64,000 nucleotides of DNA from Corallococcus coralloides DSM 2259 (GTDB lineage Bacteria; Myxococcota; Myxococcia; Myxococcales; Myxococcaceae): the NCBI RefSeq assembly GCF_000255295.1, contig NC_017030.1:7042328-7106327 (forward strand), given 5' to 3'. The position numbers were made by a program, and so were the translations under genes. Below, piece after piece: positions 18,460 to 25,669 of the stretch; positions within the stretch are counted from its first letter, which is position 1; each line of letters begins with the position of its first letter. The notes beneath the pieces are model-generated. The model was not told the DNA's origin. It worked only from the letters and a program-made list of their open reading frames with translations, and did not search any database.

Positions 18460-19515
18460 ATGAGCGTCCGTCTGACCGTCACACAGCGCAGCGAGGCCGG
18501 AGGCGCCTCGGGCAAAGAGGTCGTCCTCGACGACTCCGTCATCACCCTGGGGCGGGACAAGACCTGCCAGGTGGTGCTCCCGCAGCAGGCGGTGTCGCGC
18601 AACCACGCGCGCATCATCCAGGAAGGCACGCTCTACTTCCTGGAGGACCTGGGCAGCGCCTACGGCACGAAGATCAACGGCAAGTCGCTCCCCAAGGGTG
18701 AGAAGGAGCTGCTGCGCAACGGCGACGTCATCGCCATCGCGCAGTACGACGTCCGCTTCGACAAGGTCGTCGAGATCGCTCCGGACGTCAGCGACAAGAC
18801 GTCCTTCCTCGCGCGCGGCATCTTGAAGGACGCGATGCGCGGACTCGCCGGCGGCGAGGAGCGCTTCCTGCGCTACATGAACGGCCCGCGCGAGGGCCAG
18901 CGCATCGAAATCTCCGAGGCCCAGGAGCACGTCTTCGGCCGCGACGAGAAGGAAGCCGACGTCATCCTCAAGGACGACCTCGTCTCCCGCAAGCACGCCA
19001 AGGTGCGCCGCGACTGGTCCGGCACGCACGTGGAGGACCTGGGCAGCCGCAACGGCATCAAGGTCAACAAGAAGCGGGTGAACCGCAAGGCGCTCAAGGA
19101 CGGCGACGAGCTGGAGATTGGCGCCACCCGCTTCGTCTACGTGGACCCCGCCGAGCCCCCGGACGAGCCCGCGGTGAGCCTCTCCTCGGAGAGCTCCGCC
19201 GTCGTTCCGGCCCCCTCGCCGCCGCGCCCCTCCCCGCCCAAGCGCGAGGAGCCCCCTCCACCGGAACCCGAGCCGGAGCCGCAGCCCGAGCCGGCGCAGC
19301 AGGAGGAGCAGCCCGCCTCCGAGGATGGCTCCGCGTCCTCCTCCGAGGAGCCGCCGCCCGACGGTGGCGAGGAGCTGCCCATGCCGGAGCCCGAGCCAGA
19401 GCCGGCGGCCGTGTCCGCGCTGGCGGACAAGAAGAAGCTCGTCCCGCTCATCGTCATGGGCGTGGTGGGGCTGAGCTTCCTGGTGCTGATGATCGCCGTG
19501 CTCGCGGGCGCCTGA
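18460..19515 (+). CDS. Double-FHA, tail-anchored membrane protein (SctD-like candidate)
   Basis: 351 residues. FHA domain 1 (about residues 20-100) has LGRDKTCQVVLP, SRNHARI and TKING. FHA domain 2 (about 140-225) has FGRDEKEADVIL, SRKHAKV and SRNGIKVN, so both keep the phosphothreonine-binding Gly-Arg, Ser-x-x-His and Asn-Gly positions. A long Pro/Glu linker leads to one C-terminal transmembrane helix (LVPLIVMGVVGLSFLVLMI) with almost nothing beyond it. Injectisome SctD also joins a cytoplasmic FHA-like domain to a transmembrane helix but continues into periplasmic ring domains, absent here. Position beside sctV makes a T3SS role plausible, not proven. Confidence 0.75.
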   Translation: MSVRLTVTQRSEAGGASGKEVVLDDSVITLGRDKTCQVVLPQQAVSRNHARIIQEGTLYFLEDLGSAYGTKINGKSLPKGEKELLRNGDVIAIAQYDVRFDKVVEIAPDVSDKTSFLARGILKDAMRGLAGGEERFLRYMNGPREGQRIEISEAQEHVFGRDEKEADVILKDDLVSRKHAKVRRDWSGTHVEDLGSRNGIKVNKKRVNRKALKDGDELEIGATRFVYVDPAEPPDEPAVSLSSESSAVVPAPSPPRPSPPKREEPPPPEPEPEPQPEPAQQEEQPASEDGSASSSEEPPPDGGEELPMPEPEPEPAAVSALADKKKLVPLIVMGVVGLSFLVLMIAVLAGA

Positions 19516-19555
19516 GCCGCGCCCCTGGCGCCACGGCGCCGCCCTCCCCTTCCTT

Positions 19556-19595
19556 CCCGCGAAAACGACAGGGCCCCCGCTGAAAAGCGGAGGCC
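19556..19595 (-). terminator. Terminator of sctV between convergent genes
   Basis: GGGCC(C)CCGCT (19571-19581) pairs with AGCGG(A)GGCCC (19585-19595) around a GAAA-type loop. Read on the minus strand the stem is followed by CTGTCGTTTTC, so it fits an intrinsic terminator for sctV; it may also act on the convergent FHA gene. Confidence 0.7.
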
Positions 19596-19621
19596 CGGGT
19601 CCTTCACACGCTCCTTCGCCG

Positions 19622-21760
19622 CTACCGGCCGGAGGAGATGCGCGCCACCGGCTGGATGTTCAGGTCCGGGGACAGCTCCTGGTAGCTGAGGATGGAGAAC
19701 GAGGGGTTGAACTCGTACTCCAGCAGCTTGCGCACGTAGCGGCGGATGTCCATCGCCGTGAGGATGACGGGGCGCTGGGCGCTGGGCGGCAGGTGGCCGC
19801 ACTCCGAGCGCACCGCGCCGACGATCTCCTGGGCGATCTCCGGCTCCAGCGCCAGGTGCGCGCCCGCGGAGGTGCGCTTGATGGAGCTGCGGATGGCCTC
19901 CTCGATGTTCGGGTCGAGCAGGTACACCACCAGGGTGCCGGTGCCGCGCGCGTACTTGTGGGAGATGTAGCGGCGCAGCGAGGCGCGGACATGCTCGGTG
20001 AGCATGACGTTGTCGGCCTCCACCTGGCCGTACTCGGACAGGGCCTGGAGGATGCCGCGCAGGTCGCGGATGGAGATCTCCTCCTCCACCAGGCGCCCGA
20101 GGATGTCCGTCAGCTTCAGCACGTTGACGATCTTCGGGACCACTTCCTTCACGATGGCCGGGAACGCCTTCTCCAACTGCTCCAGCATCGTCTGCGTCTC
20201 CTGCACGCCCACGAACTCGCGCGCGTTCTTCCGGAGCACGGCGGCCGTGTGCAGGATGATGTAGCCGGGCACGTCCCACGTGGTGAGGCCCGCGGACTCG
20301 AGCGTCTCCCGGAACTGCTCGGGCACCCACGCGGCCGGCTGGCGCGTCGCGGGGTTGATGGCCTCGAAGCCGGGGATGTTCATCAGCTTGAGGCGCTCCA
20401 CCGTGTCGTTCACCAGGATGTGGCCCAGGGTGGCCTGGCCGGTGACGACGGGAACTTCGTTGATCTGAATCTGGTAGGCCCCGGGCGGCAGGCCGCCATT
20501 GCCGCGCGCGCGCACGCCGGGGAAGCGCACGCCCAGCTCCACGAAGAGGCCGTCGCGCATGAACGGGATGAGCTCGAAGAGGAACTTGCCGCCGTCCTGC
20601 CGCGAGTCCACGAAGGGCACCAGCGCGTCGGATACCTCCAGCACGATGGGCGTGACGACGGGGATGAACAGCTCCGAGTCCGGGTTGAGCTGCTCCTTGG
20701 GCGGAGGCTCGGCGGACACGGGCGTGCCGAAGCTGGACTCCATCGCGGGGCCGGCTTCCTCGGCGGCCAGCGCCTCGTCGCGCTTGCGCATCATCGTCCA
20801 GGCGCCGAAGCCCGCGCCCGCGCCCAGCAGGAAGAAGGGAATCTTGGGGAGGCCGGGGATGAGGCCCAGGCCCACGAGCATGGCCGCCGCGATGGCGATG
20901 GCCTTCGGGAAGGCGGTGAGCTGCGTGCCCACGTCCTTGCCCAGGTGCGCGCCCTCTTCCTCGCCGCCCACGCGCGTCACCAGGATACCGGCGCAGGTGG
21001 AGATGAGGATGGCGGGGATCATGCCCACCAGACCGTCACCGATGGTGAGCAGCGTGTACTTCTGCGCGGCGTCACCGGCGGCCATGCCCTTCTGCGTGAC
21101 GCCGATGATGAGGCCGCCCACGATGTTGATGACCGTGATGATGATGGACGCGATGGCGTCGCCCTTCACGAACTTCATCGCGCCGTCCATGGCGCCGAAG
21201 AGCTGGCTCTCACGCTCCAGGTCGCGGCGCTTCTTCTTCATCTGATCCTGATCGATCACGCCGGCGCGCAGGTCCGCGTCGATGGACATCTGCTTGCCGG
21301 GCATGGCGTCCAGGGTGAAGCGCGCGGCCACTTCCGCGACACGCTCCGAGCCCTTGGAGATGACGATGAAGTTCACCACCACCAGGATGAGGAAGAGGAT
21401 GGCGCCGACGACGAAGTTGCCCTGCACCACGAAGTTACCGAACGCCACCACCACTTCGCCGGGGTCGCCGGTGAGCAGGATGAGTCGCGTGGTGGAGATG
21501 GTCAGCGACAGACGGAACATCGTCGTGATCAGCAGGATCGTCGGGAACGACGACAGGTACAGCGCGCTGGGCACGTAGAGGGAGATGAGGAGCAGTACCA
21601 CCGAGATGCTGATGTTCAGCGTCAGCAACACGTCCAGGACGATCGTCGGCAGCGGGACGATCATCATCGCCACGATGGCCACGACGACCACCGCGAGGAC
21701 AATGTCGGAGTACTTGTTCAGGAAGCTGTTCGGATCGGCGTTGGCCATCGGCGGGGCCAT
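19622..21760 (-). CDS. sctV: Type III secretion export-gate protein SctV (FlhA family)
   Basis: 712 residues, normal length for the family. The N-terminal half has about eight transmembrane helices. The family signature is present as EVAARFTLDAMPGKQMSID, followed by the conserved cytoplasmic loop. The C-terminal half is the soluble domain that forms the nonameric ring docking chaperone-substrate complexes (LNPDSELFIPVV, ISIRDLRGILQAL, AIRSSIKRT). It sits about 5 kb from sctU, behind a TPR chaperone gene on the same strand. Starts at 21760 or 21748 (second Met) are both possible; AGGATGG lies upstream of the second. Confidence 0.96.
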   Translation of the reverse strand: MAPPMANADPNSFLNKYSDIVLAVVVVAIVAMMIVPLPTIVLDVLLTLNISISVVLLLISLYVPSALYLSSFPTILLITTMFRLSLTISTTRLILLTGDPGEVVVAFGNFVVQGNFVVGAILFLILVVVNFIVISKGSERVAEVAARFTLDAMPGKQMSIDADLRAGVIDQDQMKKKRRDLERESQLFGAMDGAMKFVKGDAIASIIITVINIVGGLIIGVTQKGMAAGDAAQKYTLLTIGDGLVGMIPAILISTCAGILVTRVGGEEEGAHLGKDVGTQLTAFPKAIAIAAAMLVGLGLIPGLPKIPFFLLGAGAGFGAWTMMRKRDEALAAEEAGPAMESSFGTPVSAEPPPKEQLNPDSELFIPVVTPIVLEVSDALVPFVDSRQDGGKFLFELIPFMRDGLFVELGVRFPGVRARGNGGLPPGAYQIQINEVPVVTGQATLGHILVNDTVERLKLMNIPGFEAINPATRQPAAWVPEQFRETLESAGLTTWDVPGYIILHTAAVLRKNAREFVGVQETQTMLEQLEKAFPAIVKEVVPKIVNVLKLTDILGRLVEEEISIRDLRGILQALSEYGQVEADNVMLTEHVRASLRRYISHKYARGTGTLVVYLLDPNIEEAIRSSIKRTSAGAHLALEPEIAQEIVGAVRSECGHLPPSAQRPVILTAMDIRRYVRKLLEYEFNPSFSILSYQELSPDLNIQPVARISSGR

Positions 21761-21834
21761 CCTAATCCGTGCGCGCCCCCGAGCCCAAGGGGGGGCCTTC
21801 CCTCACCTGTCCGGCGAGGGAGCCTGCAGACAGC

Positions 21835-22302
21835 CTACGAGCGATCCTCGGGGGCTTCGGATTCCGAAGCCTCGTCCGAGCTCTCCAGGGCCGCGGCGGC
21901 CAGCATGCGCGCACGACGGCTCAAGGGGTCCTTGTCCTCGGGGTCCAGCGACACGGCATGCTGGAAGTCGCGGGCCGCTTCCGTCGTCCGGCCCTGGCGG
22001 AGGAACGCCTCGCCCCGGTTGACGAAGGGCGTGATGTCGGTGGGGTCCAGCTCGATGGCGCGGTTGAAGCACGCCACGGCGGTGTCCAGATCCTCCAGCG
22101 CCAGGTGGCAAGCGCCCAGAGCGGTCTGGAAGTAGGCCTCGCTCGCGTCCATCGCCGAGAGCGTCTCGAAGATGGCCAGTGACTCGCTGAAGTTCCCGTC
22201 CTGGAAGAGGTTGAAGCCCTCCGTGGCCCGCTCGAGCATCTCCGGTCCGGACAGGGGCTTCGCGTTGTCGGTCGACACAGAGGCCTTCGAATCAGTCGTC
22301 AT
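21835..22302 (-). CDS. TPR protein, probable T3SS class II chaperone (SycD-like)
   Basis: 155 residues with three TPR units (AYFQTALGACHLALEDLDTA, ITPFVNRGEAFLRQGRTTEA) flanked by disordered, acidic ends. Small TPR proteins of this size act as chaperones for translocators or needle subunits in T3SS. It lies 74 bp upstream of sctV on the same strand, and across the divergent gap from the tandem needle-like genes, so it may serve those subunits. AAGGGTG nine bases before the ATG supports the start. Chaperone role inferred. Confidence 0.75.
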   Translation of the reverse strand: MTTDSKASVSTDNAKPLSGPEMLERATEGFNLFQDGNFSESLAIFETLSAMDASEAYFQTALGACHLALEDLDTAVACFNRAIELDPTDITPFVNRGEAFLRQGRTTEAARDFQHAVSLDPEDKDPLSRRARMLAAAALESSDEASESEAPEDRS

Positions 22303-22394
22303 CTGCGCAGCACCCTTACAGAAGGCAGGAGGACAGGCGCGAGGACCCGCCTCGTAAGGCTCGGGCGGGCTCCGGGCGCCGGCAGTTTAGACTG

Positions 22395-22402
22395 TTATCG
22401 GC
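22395..22402 (-). promoter_or_regulatory. GCCGATAA: perfect FliA-type -10 upstream of the chaperone-sctV operon
   Basis: On the minus strand 22402-22395 reads GCCGATAA, identical to the textbook sigma-28 -10 octamer. It lies about 90 bp before the chaperone start. The -35 is weak: GCACC occurs 18 rather than 17 nt upstream of GATAAC. Tentative. Confidence 0.4.
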
Positions 22403-22471
22403 ACAACCACCAAAGAGGGTGCGCGGTCCGGAGCCTCGCCGGAAAAAATAAACGGCGGAAAATGGGAGCAG

Positions 22472-22499
22472 GAAACTCCTGGGCCCCACCCCGGATAAT
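22472..22499 (+). promoter_or_regulatory. FliA-like promoter of needle-like copy 1
   Basis: GAAAC (22472-22476), 17 nt, GATAAT (22494-22499). In sigma-28 register the -10 reads CCGGATAA (6 of 8 to GCCGATAA) with GAAA at the TAAA position. The same spacing recurs at four other sites in this locus. Just upstream, CAGGA-AAC-TCCTG (22469-22481) forms a small inverted repeat around the -35. Confidence 0.6.
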
Positions 22500-22555
22500 C
22501 CTTTTGTAAGCCGCACCGCAGCCCAACCACTGCAGACTTTCTGGAGGATATCGCC

Positions 22556-22789
22556 ATGACGATTACCGCCGCCGCCAACAACTCCCTGAACAGCGCCCTG
22601 AGCACCTCGGGCGGCCTGAGCGCCCTCGAGCAGCAGTCCCTGTCGGGCCTGGACAAGGGCAGCCCCGAGTACAAGCGCGCCGAGGCGCAGCTGCTCCTCC
22701 AGAAGCTCCAGGAGACGGTCTCCTTCATCTCCAACATGATGAAGAAGAAGAACGAGATCGCGATGGCCACCATCGGCAACCTGCGCTAG
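22556..22789 (+). CDS. T3SS needle-like protein (SctF candidate), copy 1
   Basis: 77 residues, predicted all-helical with a central turn. SctF needle subunits are 80-85 residues, form a helix - Pro/Gly/Ser turn - helix hairpin and end in a short I-x-N-[FL]-R tail. Here the turn is LDKGSPEY (residues 32-39), the second helix holds ISN 18-20 residues from the end, and the C-terminus is IGNLR, comparable to IIQNFR and its upstream SN in PrgI. No signal peptide, consistent with T3SS export. Monocistronic with GGAGG before the ATG and its own terminator. Three identical copies suggest a high-dose structural subunit. Assignment is by my reading, not a database hit. Confidence 0.65.
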   Translation: MTITAAANNSLNSALSTSGGLSALEQQSLSGLDKGSPEYKRAEAQLLLQKLQETVSFISNMMKKKNEIAMATIGNLR

Positions 22790-22818
22790 TCGCTGGTTGA
22801 CGCACCTGGCTGTACCTT

Positions 22819-22867
22819 CCGGCTCTGCTCCGGCCCCCTGGGCCTGGTGCGGAGCCGGTTGCTTTTG
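22819..22867 (+). terminator. Intrinsic terminator of needle-like copy 1
   Basis: CCGGCTC (22819-22825) pairs with GAGCCGG (22852-22858), with an inner GGCCC/GGGCC pairing, followed by TTGCTTTT. Confidence 0.8.
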
Positions 22868-22973
22868 CGGGCTGCGCGCTCCCGCCCTGCCTGGAGCGAC
22901 TCCGGCGGGCCGCCGCTCCTGATCCTGGGCCCCTCTGGATCGCCGGGGAAAATCAGGAGAAAATAGGCAGGAG

Positions 22974-23001
22974 GAAACTCCTGGCCCCTACCCCGGATAA
23001 T
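22974..23001 (+). promoter_or_regulatory. FliA-like promoter of needle-like copy 2
   Basis: GAAAC (22974-22978), 17 nt, GATAAT (22996-23001), as in copy 1. The -35 falls in the loop of a perfect inverted repeat CAGGAG-GAAA-CTCCTG (22968-22983), a possible operator. Confidence 0.6.
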
Positions 23002-23057
23002 CCTTTTGTAAGCCGCACCGCAGCCCAACCACTGCAGACTTTCTGGAGGATCTCGCC

Positions 23058-23291
23058 ATGACGATCACCGCCGCCGCCAACAACTCCCTGAACAGCGCCC
23101 TGAGCACCTCGGGTGGCCTGAGCGCCCTCGAGCAGCAGTCCCTGTCCGGCCTGGACAAGGGCAGCCCCGAGTACAAGCGCGCCGAGGCGCAGCTGCTCCT
23201 CCAGAAGCTCCAGGAGACGGTCTCCTTCATCTCCAACATGATGAAGAAGAAGAACGAGATCGCGATGGCCACCATCGGCAACCTGCGCTAG
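23058..23291 (+). CDS. T3SS needle-like protein (SctF candidate), copy 2
   Basis: Protein identical to copy 1. It differs from copy 1 by three synonymous bases (an Ile, a Gly and a Ser codon). Own promoter, ribosome binding site GGAGGATCTCGCC and terminator, so it is an independently expressed gene rather than part of a polycistron. Needle assignment rests on length, helix-turn-helix layout and the IGNLR tail. Confidence 0.65.
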   Translation: MTITAAANNSLNSALSTSGGLSALEQQSLSGLDKGSPEYKRAEAQLLLQKLQETVSFISNMMKKKNEIAMATIGNLR

Positions 23292-23320
23292 TCGCTGGTT
23301 GACGCAGCTGGCTGTACCTT

Positions 23321-23369
23321 CCGGCTCTGCTCCGGCCCCCTGGGCCTGGTGCGGAGCCGGTTGCTTTTG
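23321..23369 (+). terminator. Intrinsic terminator of needle-like copy 2
   Basis: CCGGCTC (23321-23327) pairs with GAGCCGG (23354-23360), followed by TTGCTTTT; the same hairpin as in copy 1. Confidence 0.8.
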
Positions 23370-23476
23370 CGGGCTGTGCGCTCCCGCCCTGCCTGGAGCG
23401 ACTCCGGCGGGCCGCCGTTCCTGATCCTGGGCCCCTCTGGATCGCCGGGGAAAAATCAGGAGAAAATAGGCAGGAG

Positions 23477-23504
23477 GAAACTCCTGGGCCCCACCCCGGA
23501 TAAT
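23477..23504 (+). promoter_or_regulatory. FliA-like promoter of needle-like copy 3
   Basis: GAAAC (23477-23481), 17 nt, GATAAT (23499-23504), inside the same context as copies 1 and 2, with the perfect inverted repeat CAGGAG-GAAA-CTCCTG at 23471-23486. Confidence 0.6.
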
Positions 23505-23560
23505 CCTTTTGTAAGCCGCACCGCAGCCCAACCACTGCAGACTTTCTGGAGGATATCGCC

Positions 23561-23794
23561 ATGACGATTACCGCCGCCGCCAACAACTCCCTGAACAGCG
23601 CCCTGAGCACCTCGGGCGGCCTGAGCGCCCTCGAGCAGCAGTCCCTGTCCGGCCTGGACAAGGGCAGCCCCGAGTACAAGCGCGCCGAGGCGCAGCTGCT
23701 CCTCCAGAAGCTCCAGGAGACGGTCTCCTTCATCTCCAACATGATGAAGAAGAAGAACGAGATCGCGATGGCCACCATCGGCAACCTGCGCTAG
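23561..23794 (+). CDS. T3SS needle-like protein (SctF candidate), copy 3
   Basis: Protein identical to copies 1 and 2; one synonymous base apart from copy 1 and two from copy 2. Last unit of the tandem array: its promoter, ribosome binding site and terminator are intact, but the spacer beyond about 23881 is unrelated to the other two. Same reasons as copy 1 for reading it as a needle or needle-like filament subunit. Confidence 0.65.
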   Translation: MTITAAANNSLNSALSTSGGLSALEQQSLSGLDKGSPEYKRAEAQLLLQKLQETVSFISNMMKKKNEIAMATIGNLR

Positions 23795-23822
23795 TCGCTG
23801 GTTGACGCAGCTGGCTGTACCT

Positions 23823-23870
23823 CCGGCTCTGCTCCGGCCCCCTGGGCCTGGTGCGGAGCCGGTTGCTTTT
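23823..23870 (+). terminator. Intrinsic terminator of needle-like copy 3
   Basis: CCGGCTC (23823-23829) pairs with GAGCCGG (23856-23862), followed by TTGCTTTT. The rest of the gap to 24038 shows no gene. Confidence 0.8.
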
Positions 23871-24038
23871 GCGGGCTGCGCCCCCCGCTGGGGAGGCCTG
23901 GGAAGACCTCGGGGCTGTCCCCAGGAAGCGTGGCGGCGGGCGCATGGCGTGCCCCGCAAAGACTTCGGCCGCCCGAGCCTTCCGCTTGCGCGGGCTCGGA
24001 CGGCCGGGGTCATGACACCTTCGACAGCGGGGGGAGGA

Positions 24039-24365
24039 CTACTCCCAGAGGTCCGACATCAGCTCCTTGCGGCGGTTCGTCAGGCGCCGGAGGAAGTTGT
24101 CAGTGCTGATCTTGTCGGAGATCTGCGTGCCGAGCTCCTTGTTCCAGGTCTTCTTGAACTCCGCCTCGGTCTCCGCGGGGGAGTGGTTCTTCGCGAACTC
24201 CTCCATGTGGGCCGAGACCTTCTTCTGCAGGGCCTCGTTGCGGGACTTGTCCAGGCCGGTGCCCTTCATCTTCTCGTTCATCTGGCCCTGCCAGGCCGTG
24301 TTCGAGGAGTTGGACTGGCTGGTACGCGAAGCGGAGCTGGGAGCGCTGCCGTTGATCTTGGTCAT
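24039..24365 (-). CDS. Small helical T3SS-linked protein, possible secreted substrate
   Basis: 108 residues; family not recognised. A disordered Ser/Asn-rich N-terminus (MTKINGSAPSSAS...) of the kind seen in T3SS secretion signals is followed by a charged helical domain ending RRKELMSDLWE. The first residues resemble those of two other small genes of the locus (MAKIN at 26152, MSKID at 41141). It carries the shared FliA-like promoter element directly upstream, so it is probably expressed with the needle-like genes. GGAGGA precedes the ATG by about ten bases. Substrate, regulator or early cap protein are all possible. Confidence 0.7.
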   Translation of the reverse strand: MTKINGSAPSSASRTSQSNSSNTAWQGQMNEKMKGTGLDKSRNEALQKKVSAHMEEFAKNHSPAETEAEFKKTWNKELGTQISDKISTDNFLRRLTNRRKELMSDLWE

Positions 24366-24415
24366 GGGGGAGGTCCTCCGAGATTTGGAAACCCGCGAAA
24401 ACTGCCTCTGAAACC

Positions 24416-24443
24416 ATTATCGCGGGTGGAGCCGCAAGGTTGC
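24416..24443 (-). promoter_or_regulatory. FliA-like promoter of the 108-residue gene
   Basis: On the minus strand GCAAC (24443-24439), 17 nt, GATAAT (24421-24416). The 10 bases before GATAAT (TCCACCCGC) resemble those of the needle-like promoters (CCCACCCCG). It ends about 50 bp before the ATG. Confidence 0.6.
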
Positions 24444-24496
24444 GTCTCCCCGCGATCCTCCGTGCGCGCCCGGGGCCGGGCGCGCGCGGGGCAGGA

Positions 24497-25054
24497 TCAG
24501 CCCTTGAGCTTGCCCAGGCTGGGGTTCTTCATCCAGGCCTTGAAGGAATCCAGCTGCTGCTGCTCGCCCTTCACGTCCGGCTTGACCGCGCCCGGGGGCG
24601 GGGGCACGTCGCCCAGGGCCGCGGCCCGGTTGGAGTTGCCAGACTCGAAGCCGTCCTGGGCGCCCGTGGAGGGACGCCCGCCCGCCTGCGCCGCCGGCTT
24701 GGCACCCGCGGCCGGGGCCGCCGCCTCCGTGCCACCGAAGCCACGCGCGTTCAGGTAGGCCGACAGCCACTCCAGGGCGCCCTCGAGGCAGTCCGGCGGC
24801 TTGCCCGTGGTGGTGTCCTTGCTGTAGCGCGTGAAGGAGTCCTTCACGTCCTGGAAGGTCTGCCAGTCGATGGCCGCACCGGACTTGGTGTTGGACATCA
24901 GCTTGATGAGGTTGCGCAGCACCTGCTGCTCGGTGCCCTTCGCATCCTTGGCGGCCTTCTCCAGTTCGGGCAGCAGGCTGTCGCGCTTCGCGTGGAGTTC
25001 GGCGGGAGCCTCGGGCGGCATCTCAGCGGGAACCGTCGACTTCTTGTTCGACAT
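24497..25054 (-). CDS. Unrecognised T3SS-linked protein, 185 aa
   Basis: No family recognised. An N-terminal helical domain (about residues 20-110; LLPELEKAAKDAKGTEQQVL, LEGALEWLSAYLNARGFGG) is followed by an Ala/Gly/Pro-rich disordered linker and a short C-terminal helix (LDSFKAWMKNPSLGKLKG). No signal peptide or membrane segment. It sits between the SycD-like chaperone gene and the 108-residue gene, all on the minus strand. GGAGGATCATTCC precedes the ATG. Could be a secreted substrate or accessory component of the T3SS. Confidence 0.65.
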   Translation of the reverse strand: MSNKKSTVPAEMPPEAPAELHAKRDSLLPELEKAAKDAKGTEQQVLRNLIKLMSNTKSGAAIDWQTFQDVKDSFTRYSKDTTTGKPPDCLEGALEWLSAYLNARGFGGTEAAAPAAGAKPAAQAGGRPSTGAQDGFESGNSNRAAALGDVPPPPGAVKPDVKGEQQQLDSFKAWMKNPSLGKLKG

Positions 25055-25189
25055 GGAATGATCCTCCGGATGTGGAAGGGAAGACAGGGGTCGGGGAGCA
25101 GCCTAGCAGATAGCCCGTCCCCTCCCGAAAGTCCTAATGAACCACGGAAATCACGTGAAACCCAGCCGGTGACCGGGGCGGGCCGTGGA

Positions 25190-25666
25190 TCAGCGCCGGG
25201 TGAGGGCGGTGATCATCGCGGCGGCCTTGCGCACCACCGGGTCCTCGGCGGGGGGCATCGCCGCGGCGCGGCGCAGATCCTCCAGCGCCTGGGGCTTCTG
25301 GCCCAGGGCCAGCTTCACTTCCGCGCGGCCCACGTAGACGGAAGGGTCCTGGGGGGCCAGCTTGGCGGCCACGTCGAAGGCGGCCAGCGCGCCCTGCCCG
25401 TTGCCCGCGGCCATCTCCACCACCCCGAGCGCCTTGGCGAAGTACACGTCCGTGGGGTTGATGGCGTACAGCCCCTGGAACAGCGTGCGCGCCTCCGCCA
25501 CCCGGCCCTGGTAGAAGAAGAAGTAGGCCGTCTTGGCGATGGCGTAGAGTTCGTCGTTGGAATAGCCGCGCACCTCGCGGAGCGTGGCCTTCCCTTCCGC
25601 CCAGCGCTGCAGGAGCGCGGTGAGCTTCGCCTCGTCCTGCGGATCTTCCGGGTCCAGCGCCGCCAT
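25190..25666 (-). CDS. SycD/LcrH-like class II T3SS chaperone
   Basis: 158 residues with three TPR units. The order and wording match SycD/LcrH chaperones: GYSNDELYAIAKTAYFFFYQ, then GRVAEARTLFQGLYAINPTD, then a LGVVEMAAGNGQGALAAFD unit. In injectisomes such chaperones bind the two translocator proteins. None is recognisable here, so it may serve another export substrate. It starts four bases after the stop of the upstream 160-residue gene and probably belongs to the sctU-side operon. Confidence 0.82.
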   Translation of the reverse strand: MAALDPEDPQDEAKLTALLQRWAEGKATLREVRGYSNDELYAIAKTAYFFFYQGRVAEARTLFQGLYAINPTDVYFAKALGVVEMAAGNGQGALAAFDVAAKLAPQDPSVYVGRAEVKLALGQKPQALEDLRRAAAMPPAEDPVVRKAAAMITALTRR

Positions 25667-25669
25667 GGG

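Larger units (their letters stand above)
22471..23881 (+). repeat. Three tandem 502-503 bp units, each with promoter, 77-codon gene and terminator
   Basis: Start codons at 22556, 23058 and 23561 are 502 and 503 bp apart. Each unit carries the same promoter-like element, the same GGAGGAT(A/C)TCGCC ribosome binding site, an identical 77-residue protein and the same hairpin terminator. Homology begins near 22471 and stops near 23881, where the third unit loses its downstream spacer. Units differ by a few scattered base changes (coding differences all synonymous; one base inserted in the second spacer), so they are true separate copies of recent origin or kept alike by gene conversion. Confidence 0.97.

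Noticed and set aside
22471-23881. Assembly artefact for the triplicated units
   Set aside because: The units carry distinct base differences in coding and spacer sequence and a 1-bp length difference, so they are not one unit duplicated by the assembler.
22471-23881. CRISPR array or insertion sequence
   Set aside because: The repeat unit is 502-503 bp and contains a complete gene; no short direct repeats, cas genes, transposase or terminal inverted repeats.
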